From Bacterioplanoides pacificum (GTDB lineage: Bacteria; Pseudomonadota; Gammaproteobacteria; Pseudomonadales; Oceanobacteraceae), in NCBI RefSeq assembly GCF_042648445.1, contig NZ_JBHRYB010000003.1, positions 62,001 to 126,000 of the forward strand: 64,000 bases of DNA. The letters run 5' to 3'. Position numbers and translations under genes: made by a program. Numbering within the stretch: the stretch's first letter is position 1; every line of letters begins with the position of its first letter. Below, piece by piece: positions 34,481 through 42,913 of this stretch. The notes below the pieces were generated by a model. The model was not told where the DNA came from and searched no databases. It was given only the letters and a program-made list of their open reading frames with translations.

Positions 34481-34756
34481 ATGCTTAGTGGTATCAGCAT
34501 CTGGCAACTGTTAATTGTACTGGCCATTGTCATCATGATTTTCGGCACCAAAAAACTGCGTTCACTGGGTGGCGACTTAGGCGGCGCGGTAAAAGGCTTC
34601 AAAAAAGCCATGAATGAAGACCCGGCCGACAAAAAAGACGAAGAAGCCAAAAACCTGACCCACGAAAAAGGCGACGAGCTGGAAAAAGACGCCGATTTCG
34701 CAGAAAAAGACGCTAAAGCGTCTGCCGACCAGAAAGACAAGCAAGATAAAGCCTGA
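34481..34756 (+). CDS. tatA: Twin-arginine translocase subunit TatA
   Basis: A 91-residue protein with an N-terminal membrane helix (WQLLIVLAIVIMIFGTKKLR), the FGTKKLRSLGGDLG hinge and an amphipathic helix, then a highly charged Lys/Asp/Glu tail. It forms the oligomeric pore of Tat export for folded proteins. AAGAGG precedes the ATG. Its stop overlaps the tatB start (TGATG). Confidence 0.95.
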   Translation: MLSGISIWQLLIVLAIVIMIFGTKKLRSLGGDLGGAVKGFKKAMNEDPADKKDEEAKNLTHEKGDELEKDADFAEKDAKASADQKDKQDKA

Positions 34757-35064
34757 TGTTCGACATTGGTTTTCTCGAGTTAATGGTGGTCGCCGTGCTT
34801 GGCCTGCTGGTGCTGGGCCCGGAGCGTTTACCCCACGCCGCCCGCAGCCTGGGCCTGATGATTGGCAAAGTACGCCGCACCATGAGCAATATTCAGGACG
34901 ACCTGGAGCGCCATGCGCGAACCGAAGAGCTGCGGGAAAAACTGAAAGACCCGTACGCCACCTTCCTCGATGACGACGAACAGAAACAAGTAGCCAACAG
35001 CGCCGCCGAACCTGACAGCAAACAGGACACGGCAGCGCCTTCTGATGAATCCAAACCCTCATGA
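34756..35064 (+). CDS. tatB: Twin-arginine translocase subunit TatB
   Basis: A 102-residue protein beginning MFDIGFLELMVVAVLGLLVL with LGPERLPHAARSLG, diagnostic of TatB and not TatA. The amphipathic helix and charged tail are shorter than in E. coli TatB (171 residues). It works with TatC as the twin-arginine signal receptor. It overlaps tatA by 1 nt and tatC by 4 nt. Confidence 0.95.
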   Translation: MFDIGFLELMVVAVLGLLVLGPERLPHAARSLGLMIGKVRRTMSNIQDDLERHARTEELREKLKDPYATFLDDDEQKQVANSAAEPDSKQDTAAPSDESKPS

Positions 35065-35828
35065 CTGATCAGGCACAACCTTTAGTTTCTCACCTGGTGG
35101 AACTGCGTAACCGGCTGCTGAAAAGCGTACTGGTGGTATTAGCGCTGTTCCTTGGCATGTTTTATTTTGCCAACGATCTGTATCTGATTATGGTGGAGCC
35201 GCTATCAACCTTATTGCCCGACAGCGGCAATATGATTGCTACCGGTGTCGCGTCGCCATTTCTGGTACCGTTTAAAATGACGCTGGTGCTGGCCGTTCTG
35301 CTGGCGGTTCCTTTTATTCTGTTTCAGATCTGGTCGTTTATTGCGCCCGGCCTGTATCAACACGAAAAGAAATTCGGCATCCCGCTGCTGATCTCCAGTG
35401 TTTTGTTATTTTATGCCGGTATCGCCTTTGCGTATTTTGTTGTATTGCCGCTGGTATTTGCCTTTTTCACCGCTGCCGGTCCGGAAGGCATTTCCTTTCT
35501 GCCGGATATTTCCAATATCCTTAACTTCATCCTGAAGATCTTTTTTGCCTTCGGCATCGCCTTTGAAATTCCCATCGCCACTTTCCTGATGGTGTTAACC
35601 GGCATCACCTCAGTGCAGTCGCTGACGGCCAAACGTCCGTATATTTTCCTCGGCTGTTTTGTCGTCGGCATGCTGGTCACACCACCGGATGTGATTTCTC
35701 AGACGGTACTGGCATTACCTATGTATTCCCTGTTTGAAATCGGTGTATTGTTTTCGCGCATGATTAAACGCCGCGATGAAGACAGCGACGAAAATAACGA
35801 CGACGAAGAAAACTCCATCGCCGGTTAA
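35061..35828 (+). CDS. tatC: Twin-arginine translocase subunit TatC
   Basis: A 255-residue six-helix membrane protein: PLVSHLVELRNRLLKS at the N-terminus, FILFQIWSFIAPGLYQHEKK (including the conserved FAPGLY-like region), then PPDVISQTVLALPMY. It binds twin-arginine signals. It ends with an Asp/Glu-rich tail (DEDSDENNDDEE). Confidence 0.96.
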   Translation: MTDQAQPLVSHLVELRNRLLKSVLVVLALFLGMFYFANDLYLIMVEPLSTLLPDSGNMIATGVASPFLVPFKMTLVLAVLLAVPFILFQIWSFIAPGLYQHEKKFGIPLLISSVLLFYAGIAFAYFVVLPLVFAFFTAAGPEGISFLPDISNILNFILKIFFAFGIAFEIPIATFLMVLTGITSVQSLTAKRPYIFLGCFVVGMLVTPPDVISQTVLALPMYSLFEIGVLFSRMIKRRDEDSDENNDDEENSIAG

Positions 35829-35961
35829 TTCCGCCTTCGGTTAACCCCGCCTGACAGGGCCAGTCAGAGGCTGGCCCCGCCATTCTGTTAGATGCTTCCG
35901 GAAATACGCCACCATCGTGGTATGCTGGCTAATCGACGGAACGATCAATAACGGAAACTTT

Positions 35962-37047
35962 ATGAAATTGCTCGCACAACTGGCCACTACGTTCTTATTA
36001 CTGTTCTGGCCTATGGTGATGATGATGTCACCCATGATGTTTGATGCCCCTGGCTCAGAAAACAAACGTTCGGTGGTATTTCAGGCACTGCTGTTTCTCA
36101 GTTACCCGATCCCCCTGTGTGCCTTATTCTGGTTATTTGGCTCTGATCTGTTTGGCATCTCCGGCCGCACTCTGACCCTCAGCGCCAGCGCTATTGTGAT
36201 CACCGCCATGATTGTATTCGGTTATCCACAACTGCTCAGCAACAGCCTGAAAGGCATCGCCAACAGCGGTTATTCGGTTGCTGAAAACACGGTGTATTAC
36301 AACGCACAAGCCATTCCGGGAGCTCAGGCAGACAGCTTTGAAACTCTCCAAAGTGGCTACTTCCGTGACCGCTACGCACGCGACAGCGAGCGGGTGTATT
36401 TTGCCGGCCAGGAGTTAGCCGGAGCGGATCCGGCCAGTTTCCACTATCTGGAAGCATTGGGTGATGAATACTGGGCTGACAATCAGCGGGTGTACCTGAC
36501 GGGTATCCCGCTTGAAGGTGCTTTACCGCAACACTTCAGTCTGTTTCCCGACGCCTGGGGCCACCCGAGCAGTTACGGAGTGTCGCATAACCCGGACGGC
36601 GCCCGGGTGTACTTCCAGCAGCATCACCTGCCCGATGCCGATGCCGACAGCTTCACCGTGCTGAATGATTACACCGCAAAAGATGCCCGGCATATTTTTT
36701 ACCACGAAACCCTGGTGCTGCCCGAAGCCGACAGCGCCAGCTTTGAGCTGATCGAAGACGTTGATCATTACGGCAAAGATAACAACGCCGTATACGATAT
36801 GTTGTATCAGCACAGCGGCGTGATTGAAGGTGCTGACCCGGCGACCTTACAGGTATTAGGCCGTGGTTATCTGCGCGATCAGAATCACATTTATTTCCGC
36901 AGCAATTATCAGCCAACAGAAATTCTGGCCGGGGCCGATGCCGCCAGTTTTGAATACACCAACTGGGATGAAGCCACACAATCGGATGCGCGCGACAAGC
37001 ATGGCTATTTTCTTCATGGAGAACGGCTGGAGCAAGCAGAGCGGTAA
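35962..37047 (+). CDS. DKNYY-family repeat protein, membrane anchored
   Basis: About 361 residues. N-terminal hydrophobic segments (LATTFLLLFWPMVMMM; ALLFLSYPIPLCALFWLF; LTLSASAIVITAMIVFG) are followed by about five repeats of roughly 40-45 residues with D...VY(Y/F) and GADPASF-like turns (examples: RDSERVYFAGQELAGADPAS, DNNAVYDML). This is the DKNYY pattern, found in bacterial surface/periplasmic proteins of unknown role. The ATG at 35962 with ACGGAAA is chosen over the open frame start at 35917. Confidence 0.7.
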   Translation: MKLLAQLATTFLLLFWPMVMMMSPMMFDAPGSENKRSVVFQALLFLSYPIPLCALFWLFGSDLFGISGRTLTLSASAIVITAMIVFGYPQLLSNSLKGIANSGYSVAENTVYYNAQAIPGAQADSFETLQSGYFRDRYARDSERVYFAGQELAGADPASFHYLEALGDEYWADNQRVYLTGIPLEGALPQHFSLFPDAWGHPSSYGVSHNPDGARVYFQQHHLPDADADSFTVLNDYTAKDARHIFYHETLVLPEADSASFELIEDVDHYGKDNNAVYDMLYQHSGVIEGADPATLQVLGRGYLRDQNHIYFRSNYQPTEILAGADAASFEYTNWDEATQSDARDKHGYFLHGERLEQAER

Positions 37048-37052
37048 ATCTG

Positions 37053-37083
37053 CCTGAGAATCTGCGGAGCGCAGATTCTCAGG
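37053..37083. terminator. Hairpin after DKNYY gene
   Basis: CCTGAGAATCTGC and GCAGATTCTCAGG pair perfectly over 13 bp around a 5-nt loop, starting 6 nt after the stop codon. No T-run follows, but the stem is strong enough to protect or end the transcript. Confidence 0.55.
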
Positions 37084-37129
37084 CGCTCTGTAAGAAGAAT
37101 AGGCGAGCTTTCACAATACAAAAAAGGCC

Positions 37130-37158
37130 TTGAGATATTCAGAAACGAATACGATAAT
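37130..37158 (+). promoter_or_regulatory. Sigma-70 promoter for candidate small RNA
   Basis: TTGAGA (37130-37135) and GATAAT (37153-37158) are exactly 17 nt apart, differing from consensus at two positions and one position respectively. A start near 37165 is predicted. No gene on the plus strand follows closely. Confidence 0.6.
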
Positions 37159-37164
37159 ACAAAA

Positions 37165-37230
37165 CAAATGGATTGGGGGTTCCCGGTCGGCGTCAAGGCT
37201 CTGGTGGATTCACCGGGGCCTTTCGCTTTT
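37165..37230 (+). ncRNA. Candidate small RNA with own promoter and terminator
   Basis: A strong sigma-70 promoter is followed by about 65 nt that end in a 12-bp G/C-rich hairpin (AAGGCTCTGGTG, GATT loop, CACCGGGGCCTT, 37195-37222; two G-U pairs) and TCGCTTTT. It ends at the stop codon of the minus-strand DUF3800 gene. A 33-codon frame (37168-37269) overlaps it but has no ribosome binding site and runs past the terminator, so an untranslated RNA is more likely. Confidence 0.5.
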
Positions 37231-38036
37231 CAGGGCTCTGGAAAACGCTTCAGGCCCCAGTCTTCGTAGTCATTCCCGACGCAACTACGGCCACCTTCGC
37301 AGAAAAACTTCACCTTCAGAATATCGAACGCACGGTTCTCCTGAGCCGGATTCAGCACATGACGTCCTATTGGTCTGGCAACCAGATCCGCCAGCTGCAG
37401 CCCAGCCGAGTTAGAGGCCTTACTGGCCATACGCAGTTTAAAAGGTAAATCCTGGCGGAAGCGGTTTTCACCGTCGCAAATGCGTCGAAACTCCAGTTCA
37501 AGGTCGTTATCTTCTTTTTTCCCGCGCCTTTCGACCACAACATGAGTTTCGAGATCCTGCTGACCTTTCTCTGATACCAGCTGATACAGAGACTCCAGAC
37601 AATAGCGCAGGGCGATATGATAAGAATTACTCTCGGCATCGGACTCGCGAATGCGACTTTTATCAATCACACAACTGATCAGGATGAAGTTGCTGTCATC
37701 GATAATATTGGTTAGTCGGCCTAAGAAACCTTCTTTCAACTCCTTACTTGCCAGTGCCGCAAAATCACCTTTCTGCTTACGAATTTCATGCTCATGCAGA
37801 ATAACCAGATCGTGACCAAAGAAGTCGAATTTGAGCTCCTGCAATGCAGGAACCACCTTGTTGCTGTAATGGTTTTTATAGAATACGCAGAATGCCAGCA
37901 CGAACACAGGGTAGTTCTGATCGATACTTTGCAGGCTGTGGTCACCACTCTCATCGACATACACGATAAAATCGCTGAAATTTTCAGGTAACTCAACACC
38001 CGGAATCTGAAGGTTCAGTTCGCGTTGTTTAGACAT
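37230..38036 (-). CDS. DUF3800 domain protein
   Basis: A 268-residue protein of the DUF3800 family, which has a predicted RNase H-like fold: YVDESGDHSLQ at the start (acidic pair), then LILISCVIDKS-like strands, YHIALRYCLESLYQL, a ERRGKKED region and SAGLQLADLVARPIGRH. The Asp/Glu residues of the first motif and the late Asp in LQLADL would form the site. Family members occur in mobile and defence contexts; their activity is unproven. It is more A/T-rich than adjacent genes and has an A/T-rich upstream region, so it may have been acquired. The ATG at 38036 is preferred over the open start at 38048. Confidence 0.75.
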   Translation of the reverse strand: MSKQRELNLQIPGVELPENFSDFIVYVDESGDHSLQSIDQNYPVFVLAFCVFYKNHYSNKVVPALQELKFDFFGHDLVILHEHEIRKQKGDFAALASKELKEGFLGRLTNIIDDSNFILISCVIDKSRIRESDAESNSYHIALRYCLESLYQLVSEKGQQDLETHVVVERRGKKEDNDLELEFRRICDGENRFRQDLPFKLRMASKASNSAGLQLADLVARPIGRHVLNPAQENRAFDILKVKFFCEGGRSCVGNDYEDWGLKRFPEP

Positions 38037-38253
38037 GGCCGATACCAAAGATAGTTGGTGCCATCACACAGCGCTGTCTCATCATGCTGTTCAAGAAAGT
38101 GGAAGTTACTGCTTGCCATTGAATGACGCCATCCTAGCAATATAAATGGCTCAAAATGCCGATTACTTTTAAATGTGTCAATTACCAGCTATTCAACAGC
38201 TAACTTTCCTGGCAATGAATCATTTTATTTAACAGAGCGTGAGCCTTCTGGCG

Positions 38254-38703
38254 TTACCCTGTCGCCAGGCGGGCTTTAAGCTCAGCCGATAATTGCGGTG
38301 GCCCGGGTTGTTGCGGCAGATCATCATTGATGTCGTACCAGTCGGGTTTGGCACTGACCCACACGTGTTGCTGCGGCTGGAACAACGCAGCATCATCCAG
38401 CAACACGGCCGGAACGGCGAGGATGTTTTTCAGCACATACAGCTTGGTATACAGCGTCGAGCCACAGCGGCTGCAACGTTGATGCTCGATCGGCGCGCCA
38501 GAGCCGCCACTTTCGCGATAGCTGTGTGTTTCACCCTGCAGCGTAAAATCCTTCTCATCCATCATCATAAAGGCGGTGGCGTTAGCGCTGGAGCGTTGGC
38601 GGCAGGCCTGGCAGTGACAATAACCGGCAAACAAAGGCGGATGAGAAGCCTGAAAGCGGCACTGGCCGCAGCGGCATCCGCCGCTGAAATTTGCGGCTGT
38701 CAT
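38254..38703 (-). CDS. GFA family (glutathione-dependent formaldehyde-activating-like) zinc protein
   Basis: A 149-residue Mss4-like zinc protein with the cysteines of the GFA family: GGCRCGQCRFQ, YCHCQACR and RCSRCGSTLY. Close relatives show CxCxxC...CxxC...CxxC spacing. Despite the family name, most members have unknown substrates. It overlaps the exonuclease gene by 4 nt (ATGA), so the two are translated together. Confidence 0.88.
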   Translation of the reverse strand: MTAANFSGGCRCGQCRFQASHPPLFAGYCHCQACRQRSSANATAFMMMDEKDFTLQGETHSYRESGGSGAPIEHQRCSRCGSTLYTKLYVLKNILAVPAVLLDDAALFQPQQHVWVSAKPDWYDINDDLPQQPGPPQLSAELKARLATG

Positions 38704-39233
38704 AACTGCGCCCGGGTAACCCGCAGGAAGGTTTCCTGCAACACCCGCACATCATTGGCGGCACGATGACGCCCGATATCCATCTCCTGCCAGAGATCTT
38801 TTTTGGTATCGTGCCAGGCTTCCATCTGCTGCTGCGACAACAGCTTGTTAACCGTTTCGATGCGGAAGCGTTGTACCAGTTCGGCTTCATCAAAGAGTCG
38901 CCCGATCCAGGACGAGTCAAAACTCCAGGCGTCGGAGTAGAGGGTTTTACCACGCAGCAGCTCGTTCATTTTCAGCGCAATTTCACGCGGACTGAGGCCA
39001 TCATCTTCCAGTTGCTGACGGCTGATACCGTGGATTTTTTCGGCGTCATCACTCCAGTGAGTCCAGCCCGGGGCAGGCTTAATCAGAAAGCTGTGAATCT
39101 GACGATCTTCCAGCGCAAAGCCGACTTCGATCGGGTAGCTGCCACGGCCGAAACCTGAGGCTTCCAGATCAATGATGGCCGGCGGCTGAATATCTTCGCT
39201 GTGCTGCTGTCTGTTTTCCACCCTGATTACCAA
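38700..39233 (-). CDS. DEDDh-type 3'-5' exonuclease
   Basis: About 177 residues with the DEDDh pattern: IIDLEASGFG (D-x-E), HGIS, YSDAWSFDSSWI (second Asp) and the HRAANDVRVL block (His and Asp). It is short, like RNase T/oligoribonuclease-class exonucleases, but I cannot match it to one of them. The N-terminus is uncertain: the frame opens at a TTG at 39233 and a GTG lies at 39221. Translationally coupled to the GFA gene. Confidence 0.75.
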   Translation of the reverse strand: MVIRVENRQQHSEDIQPPAIIDLEASGFGRGSYPIEVGFALEDRQIHSFLIKPAPGWTHWSDDAEKIHGISRQQLEDDGLSPREIALKMNELLRGKTLYSDAWSFDSSWIGRLFDEAELVQRFRIETVNKLLSQQQMEAWHDTKKDLWQEMDIGRHRAANDVRVLQETFLRVTRAQL

Positions 39234-39332
39234 GTATCCGTTGCTGAGTGTGTTCCGGGTTCAACGAGCTTAAGTCTAATCTGTGTTGCCTTACGAAACT
39301 ATGAAGGAAGCAACAAATTACCGCCAATCACA

Positions 39333-41099
39333 CTAAAACTTCGACAAAGGTGCCACCCGCATCACTTCACTGACGGTGGTCAGCCCGGCGGCAACTTTAT
39401 GAGCACCACTGAGGCGCAGGCTGTGCATACCTTCTTTCATCGCTGCCTGCCGTAATTTGCTGTGGTCTGTGGTATCAGTGATCAGGTTTTCCAGCGTGTT
39501 GCTCATCGGCATCACTTCGTAAATTCCCATCCGCCCCAGATACCCGGTGCCGCGGCATTCGAGGCAACCTTTGGCCTGGTAAATTTTTTCCGGCGCTTTG
39601 ACCAGCCAGGGCGAGGTCAGTTGCTTCCAGTCTTTTTCATCCGCGGCCTGAGGTTCTTTGCAATGTGGACATAAGGTCCGCACCAGACGTTGCGCCATCA
39701 CCCCCAGTACCGACGATTTAATCAGATAGGCCGGTAACCCCAGCTCCTGCAGCCGGGTAAAGGCCGACGGCGCATCATTGGTATGTAAAGTCGACAATAC
39801 CAGGTGGCCGGTTAACGCCGCCTGTACCGCAATTTCGGCGGTTTCCAGGTCACGCACCTCACCCACCATGATGATGTCCGGGTCCTGCCGTAATAATGCC
39901 CGCACGCCATCGGCAAAAGCCAGGTCAATCGCCGGGTTAACCTGCATCTGGTTAAATGACCCTTCCACCATTTCGATCGGGTCTTCGATGGTGGAAACAT
40001 TCACTTCCGGCGTCGCCAGCGTTTTTAACGTGGTGTACAGGGTGGTGGTTTTACCGGAACCGGTTGGCCCGGTAACAAACACGATGCCGTGGTTATTGGT
40101 GGTCATCTGATCCCAGCGGCGTTTATCTTCTTTGCTGAACCCCAGGTCGGCAAAACTGCGTACCAGCACCGACGGATCAAATACCCGCATTACCAGCTTT
40201 TCGCCAAACGCGGTGGGCAAGGTCGATAACCGCAGCTCCACTTCTTCTCCGCCGGGTGTTTTGGTTTTTAAGCGGCTGTCCTGCGGCCGGCGCTTTTCGG
40301 CAATGTTCATCCGTCCGAGGGATTTAATCCGCGCCACGACCGCCTGCGATACCTGAGCCGGCAGCTCGTACACATTGTGCAACACGCCGTCGATGCGGAA
40401 ACGCACATGGCCAACTTCACGGCGCGGCTCGATATGAATATCACTGGCGCGCTGGTCAAAAGCGTACTGCAGCAACCAGTCGACGATATTAACGATATGT
40501 TCGTCATTGGCGTCCGGTGCTTTGGCTTTACCCAGCTCCAGCATGGATTCCAGGTTCTGCACCGAACTGATGCCGGTATGTGCCTGGCCGGCGCGGTTAA
40601 CCGAGTTCGCCAGCTGATAAAACTCAACCCGGAAACGGTCGATATCCGCTGGCGCCGCCAGTACCCGTTTCACCATCCGTCGGGTGGTGTGTTCCAGATC
40701 GGGCATCCAGCCACTGACGAAAGGTTCTGCACTGGCAACCGTCACTTCATCTTTGCTGACCTTAACCGCGAGAATATTGTGCCGCTCAGAAAAGGCGTAC
40801 GACATCTGTGCCGTTACCGCACTGACGTCGATTTCCAGAGGATCAATGGTGACGTGTTCCAGCTTATTACGTTGTGCCAGCCAGGCCACCAGCGTCTCTT
40901 CACTGAGGGTTTTACCGCTGCGCGCATCGGTGAAATTCTGACGCGCCAGCACCGTCAGCGGATGCAGGTTTTCTTCACCTTTGTTGCGGCGAATGCTCAG
41001 ACCCTGTTGGTAATCCGCATCGGCCAGTACACCATCGCGGCGTAAATCTTCCAGCAAGGTGGTTAATGCCAGATGGCGTTCGGCCTGGGCCTGAATCAT
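39333..41099 (-). CDS. GspE/PilB-family type II secretion or type IV pilus ATPase, orphan
   Basis: A 588-residue secretion ATPase with an N-terminal GspE-N-like domain (residues about 60-150), ASDIHIEPRREVGHVRFRID, Walker A GPTGSGKTTT (344-353), Asp box around 371-376, Walker B DIIMVGEVRD (408-417) and His box. The zinc CPHC (477-480) and CLEC (512-515) pairs are those of GspE/PilB. It powers pseudopilus or pilus assembly from the inner membrane. No gsp or pil gene is next to it, so its machine is elsewhere in the genome. Confidence 0.9.
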   Translation of the reverse strand: MIQAQAERHLALTTLLEDLRRDGVLADADYQQGLSIRRNKGEENLHPLTVLARQNFTDARSGKTLSEETLVAWLAQRNKLEHVTIDPLEIDVSAVTAQMSYAFSERHNILAVKVSKDEVTVASAEPFVSGWMPDLEHTTRRMVKRVLAAPADIDRFRVEFYQLANSVNRAGQAHTGISSVQNLESMLELGKAKAPDANDEHIVNIVDWLLQYAFDQRASDIHIEPRREVGHVRFRIDGVLHNVYELPAQVSQAVVARIKSLGRMNIAEKRRPQDSRLKTKTPGGEEVELRLSTLPTAFGEKLVMRVFDPSVLVRSFADLGFSKEDKRRWDQMTTNNHGIVFVTGPTGSGKTTTLYTTLKTLATPEVNVSTIEDPIEMVEGSFNQMQVNPAIDLAFADGVRALLRQDPDIIMVGEVRDLETAEIAVQAALTGHLVLSTLHTNDAPSAFTRLQELGLPAYLIKSSVLGVMAQRLVRTLCPHCKEPQAADEKDWKQLTSPWLVKAPEKIYQAKGCLECRGTGYLGRMGIYEVMPMSNTLENLITDTTDHSKLRQAAMKEGMHSLRLSGAHKVAAGLTTVSEVMRVAPLSKF

Positions 41100-41138
41100 G
41101 AGTTATCTTCCTTAATCCGCAACAAACACGGTAAACGA

Positions 41139-42578
41139 TTATTTTTCGCTGTGGCGCAGGCTGCTGTTCAGTTCCAGCCAGCGGCCCCAGAGTTCGTAAG
41201 GCAACTCCTGCTGCAACTGCCCGATCTGTTCAGCACTGAGCAACTGCGGCTGAGCTATCAGACTTTGTATCAGAGATTGGCCGTTAAGCATATCAGACAG
41301 TAAGCGCCGCTCACGCGGGTATGACGCCGCTGCGGTAGCGCTGTAAAGCTGTGCCCGCAACTGATGCAGATGTTGCAACCGCGAGACCTGCGACTGCAGC
41401 TCAGCCCACTGATTCACATGCCAGTGTTCGTGTGGACTGGCCAGCGCCTGCTGCACTTCTTTCCAGCACCGGTGCTGATAATGACTCAGGGTTTCACCAC
41501 TCACGCCAACACCGTTCGCGGCCTGGGCGCTCAGTTGCGGCAGCTGTTGATAACCCCACTGCGCCAGCTGTAATAACGCCTGGCCCAGGCAGGCATCATC
41601 ACGTAACTGTTGCGCCAGCTGTAACCAGCGTGGCCGGATTGTGCCATCGTTAAAGAAACGACTGGCGGTGGTTAACGCCGACAACGCCTCCAGCCCGGGC
41701 TGCATCTGATCGAGTGCCTCACGCATGGCTTTGGTTTGTTTACGTTTGATAATTTTGCCGCACCATTGCGGTAAATGACGCAACGTCAGCCAGTGTTGCC
41801 AGCAGACCAGCGCGGCCTCGGAATCGTGCTGCCATAAGGTTTTTTCCAGCGCCCGCTGAAATAACACCAGTTGCTGCTGCAACCAGAGCGGCACCACCTG
41901 CGCCAGTGCCATGGTGTCGCTGAAAGGTGACTGGCTGGCCGCCCACTGCACCTCTTTTTCTGCCAGCTGATAACCGCGCTCGGCTTTACTGGTATCGCTC
42001 AGCCACAACGGCGTATGTGCTGCCAGCTGTTGTGCCATCTGCCACAGACCCGCAGCATCACCGTCGAGCAATTCCAGCTCCAGCTCACATAACGGCTCAC
42101 TTTTGTCACCGGCCAGTACCTCACCCAGATCGATCACGACCTCAGCCGCAGTACGCTGACCATCCTGCTCCAGCGTCCAGCGCCAGGCACGGCGGTTGAA
42201 GTTAGTGGCGAAGATCACCTGTAACTGCTCAACCTCAACGCCGCCCGGCCAGCAGGCCTGTACGTCATCGTTGCGCAATACACCGGCGTCCAGCTCATCA
42301 CCCTCAAGCGGCCAGTTCCATTCCCGCCGCTGATGCAGGCCAGCGGTTGAGGTACCAGCCGTCTTTAACGTCTGCTCAAAGCCGTCACCCCGGCGGCGAA
42401 TGCGCAATGCCGCACGCGCACGCGATAACGCCTGATCCGGGGTATCGTAATAACGATTGACCAGCAACTGCGGATCAACCGCTTCTGCGTGTTGATTAAG
42501 GAAAGACACCAGTGGATGATTCTGGTCGTTGAGATTGTGCGGGCTGAGCCGCAACTTAAGTTCGATTTCTGTAGTCAT
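41139..42578 (-). CDS. CYTH-CHAD inorganic triphosphatase (YgiF-like)
   Basis: A 479-residue fusion. The N-terminal CYTH domain (residues about 1-200) starts TEIELKLRL (ExExK motif, with a second strand set including ALRIRRRGDGFEQTLKT) and forms the triphosphate tunnel. The C-terminal CHAD domain (about 210-475) is a helical, His/Arg-rich fold that binds polyphosphate. YgiF of E. coli is a tripolyphosphatase. It is transcribed away from argA; the argE remnant lies just in front of its start. Confidence 0.9.
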   Translation of the reverse strand: MTTEIELKLRLSPHNLNDQNHPLVSFLNQHAEAVDPQLLVNRYYDTPDQALSRARAALRIRRRGDGFEQTLKTAGTSTAGLHQRREWNWPLEGDELDAGVLRNDDVQACWPGGVEVEQLQVIFATNFNRRAWRWTLEQDGQRTAAEVVIDLGEVLAGDKSEPLCELELELLDGDAAGLWQMAQQLAAHTPLWLSDTSKAERGYQLAEKEVQWAASQSPFSDTMALAQVVPLWLQQQLVLFQRALEKTLWQHDSEAALVCWQHWLTLRHLPQWCGKIIKRKQTKAMREALDQMQPGLEALSALTTASRFFNDGTIRPRWLQLAQQLRDDACLGQALLQLAQWGYQQLPQLSAQAANGVGVSGETLSHYQHRCWKEVQQALASPHEHWHVNQWAELQSQVSRLQHLHQLRAQLYSATAAASYPRERRLLSDMLNGQSLIQSLIAQPQLLSAEQIGQLQQELPYELWGRWLELNSSLRHSEK

Positions 42579-42592
42579 GGCGGTATTGTTAG

Positions 42593-42877
42593 CGGCACAA
42601 CACGGTTTCGCAAGACACGCGTGGCAATATTTTTATCGCCGCGCCCGCCAGCAGCGCCATTGTACAGGCCTGCGAACGCCTCACCGGCGCCAGCGCAGAA
42701 GCGCTGGCATTCGCGACCGCAGCGCCGTTTTTACAGAATCTCGGCATCGAAACCCTGGTATTATGGCCGGGCAATATCAACCAGGCTCACCAGGTGGATG
42801 AATATCTGGCTGTCGATCAGATTCGTCCGGGGATCGATTTAATCCGCCAGCTGATTAACGAGTTTTGTCTGCAGTGA
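42593..42877 (+). pseudogene. argE: argE remnant (C-terminal fragment of acetylornithine deacetylase)
   Basis: In the frame ending at the TGA 42875-42877, the DNA reads ...AAPFLQNLGIETLVLWPG, then NINQAHQVDEYL, then LIRQLINEFCLQ. This matches the C-terminus of ArgE, which in E. coli has EAPFIQTLCPTLVLGPG, SINQAHQPDEYL and a similar helix ending near FCWH. About 95 codons remain, bounded upstream by a TAG stop. The only ATG/GTG/TTG in the frame is a GTG near the end, so no functional protein is possible. The rest of argE, including the metal ligands, is missing. argE commonly lies before argA in related bacteria, so this is a deletion relic. Confidence 0.85.
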
Positions 42878-42913
42878 TAAACTGGTCAGATCCATCACAG
42901 TGAAGCCGGAATC

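Noticed and set aside
37168..37269. 33-codon open frame over the small-RNA candidate
   Set aside because: No ribosome binding site, the frame crosses the terminator and enters the DUF3800 gene on the opposite strand; kept as non-coding.
42489..42842. 117-codon plus-strand frame across the CYTH-CHAD start
   Set aside because: It is a different frame from the argE relic, overlaps the start of the CYTH-CHAD gene on the other strand and has no recognisable protein features.
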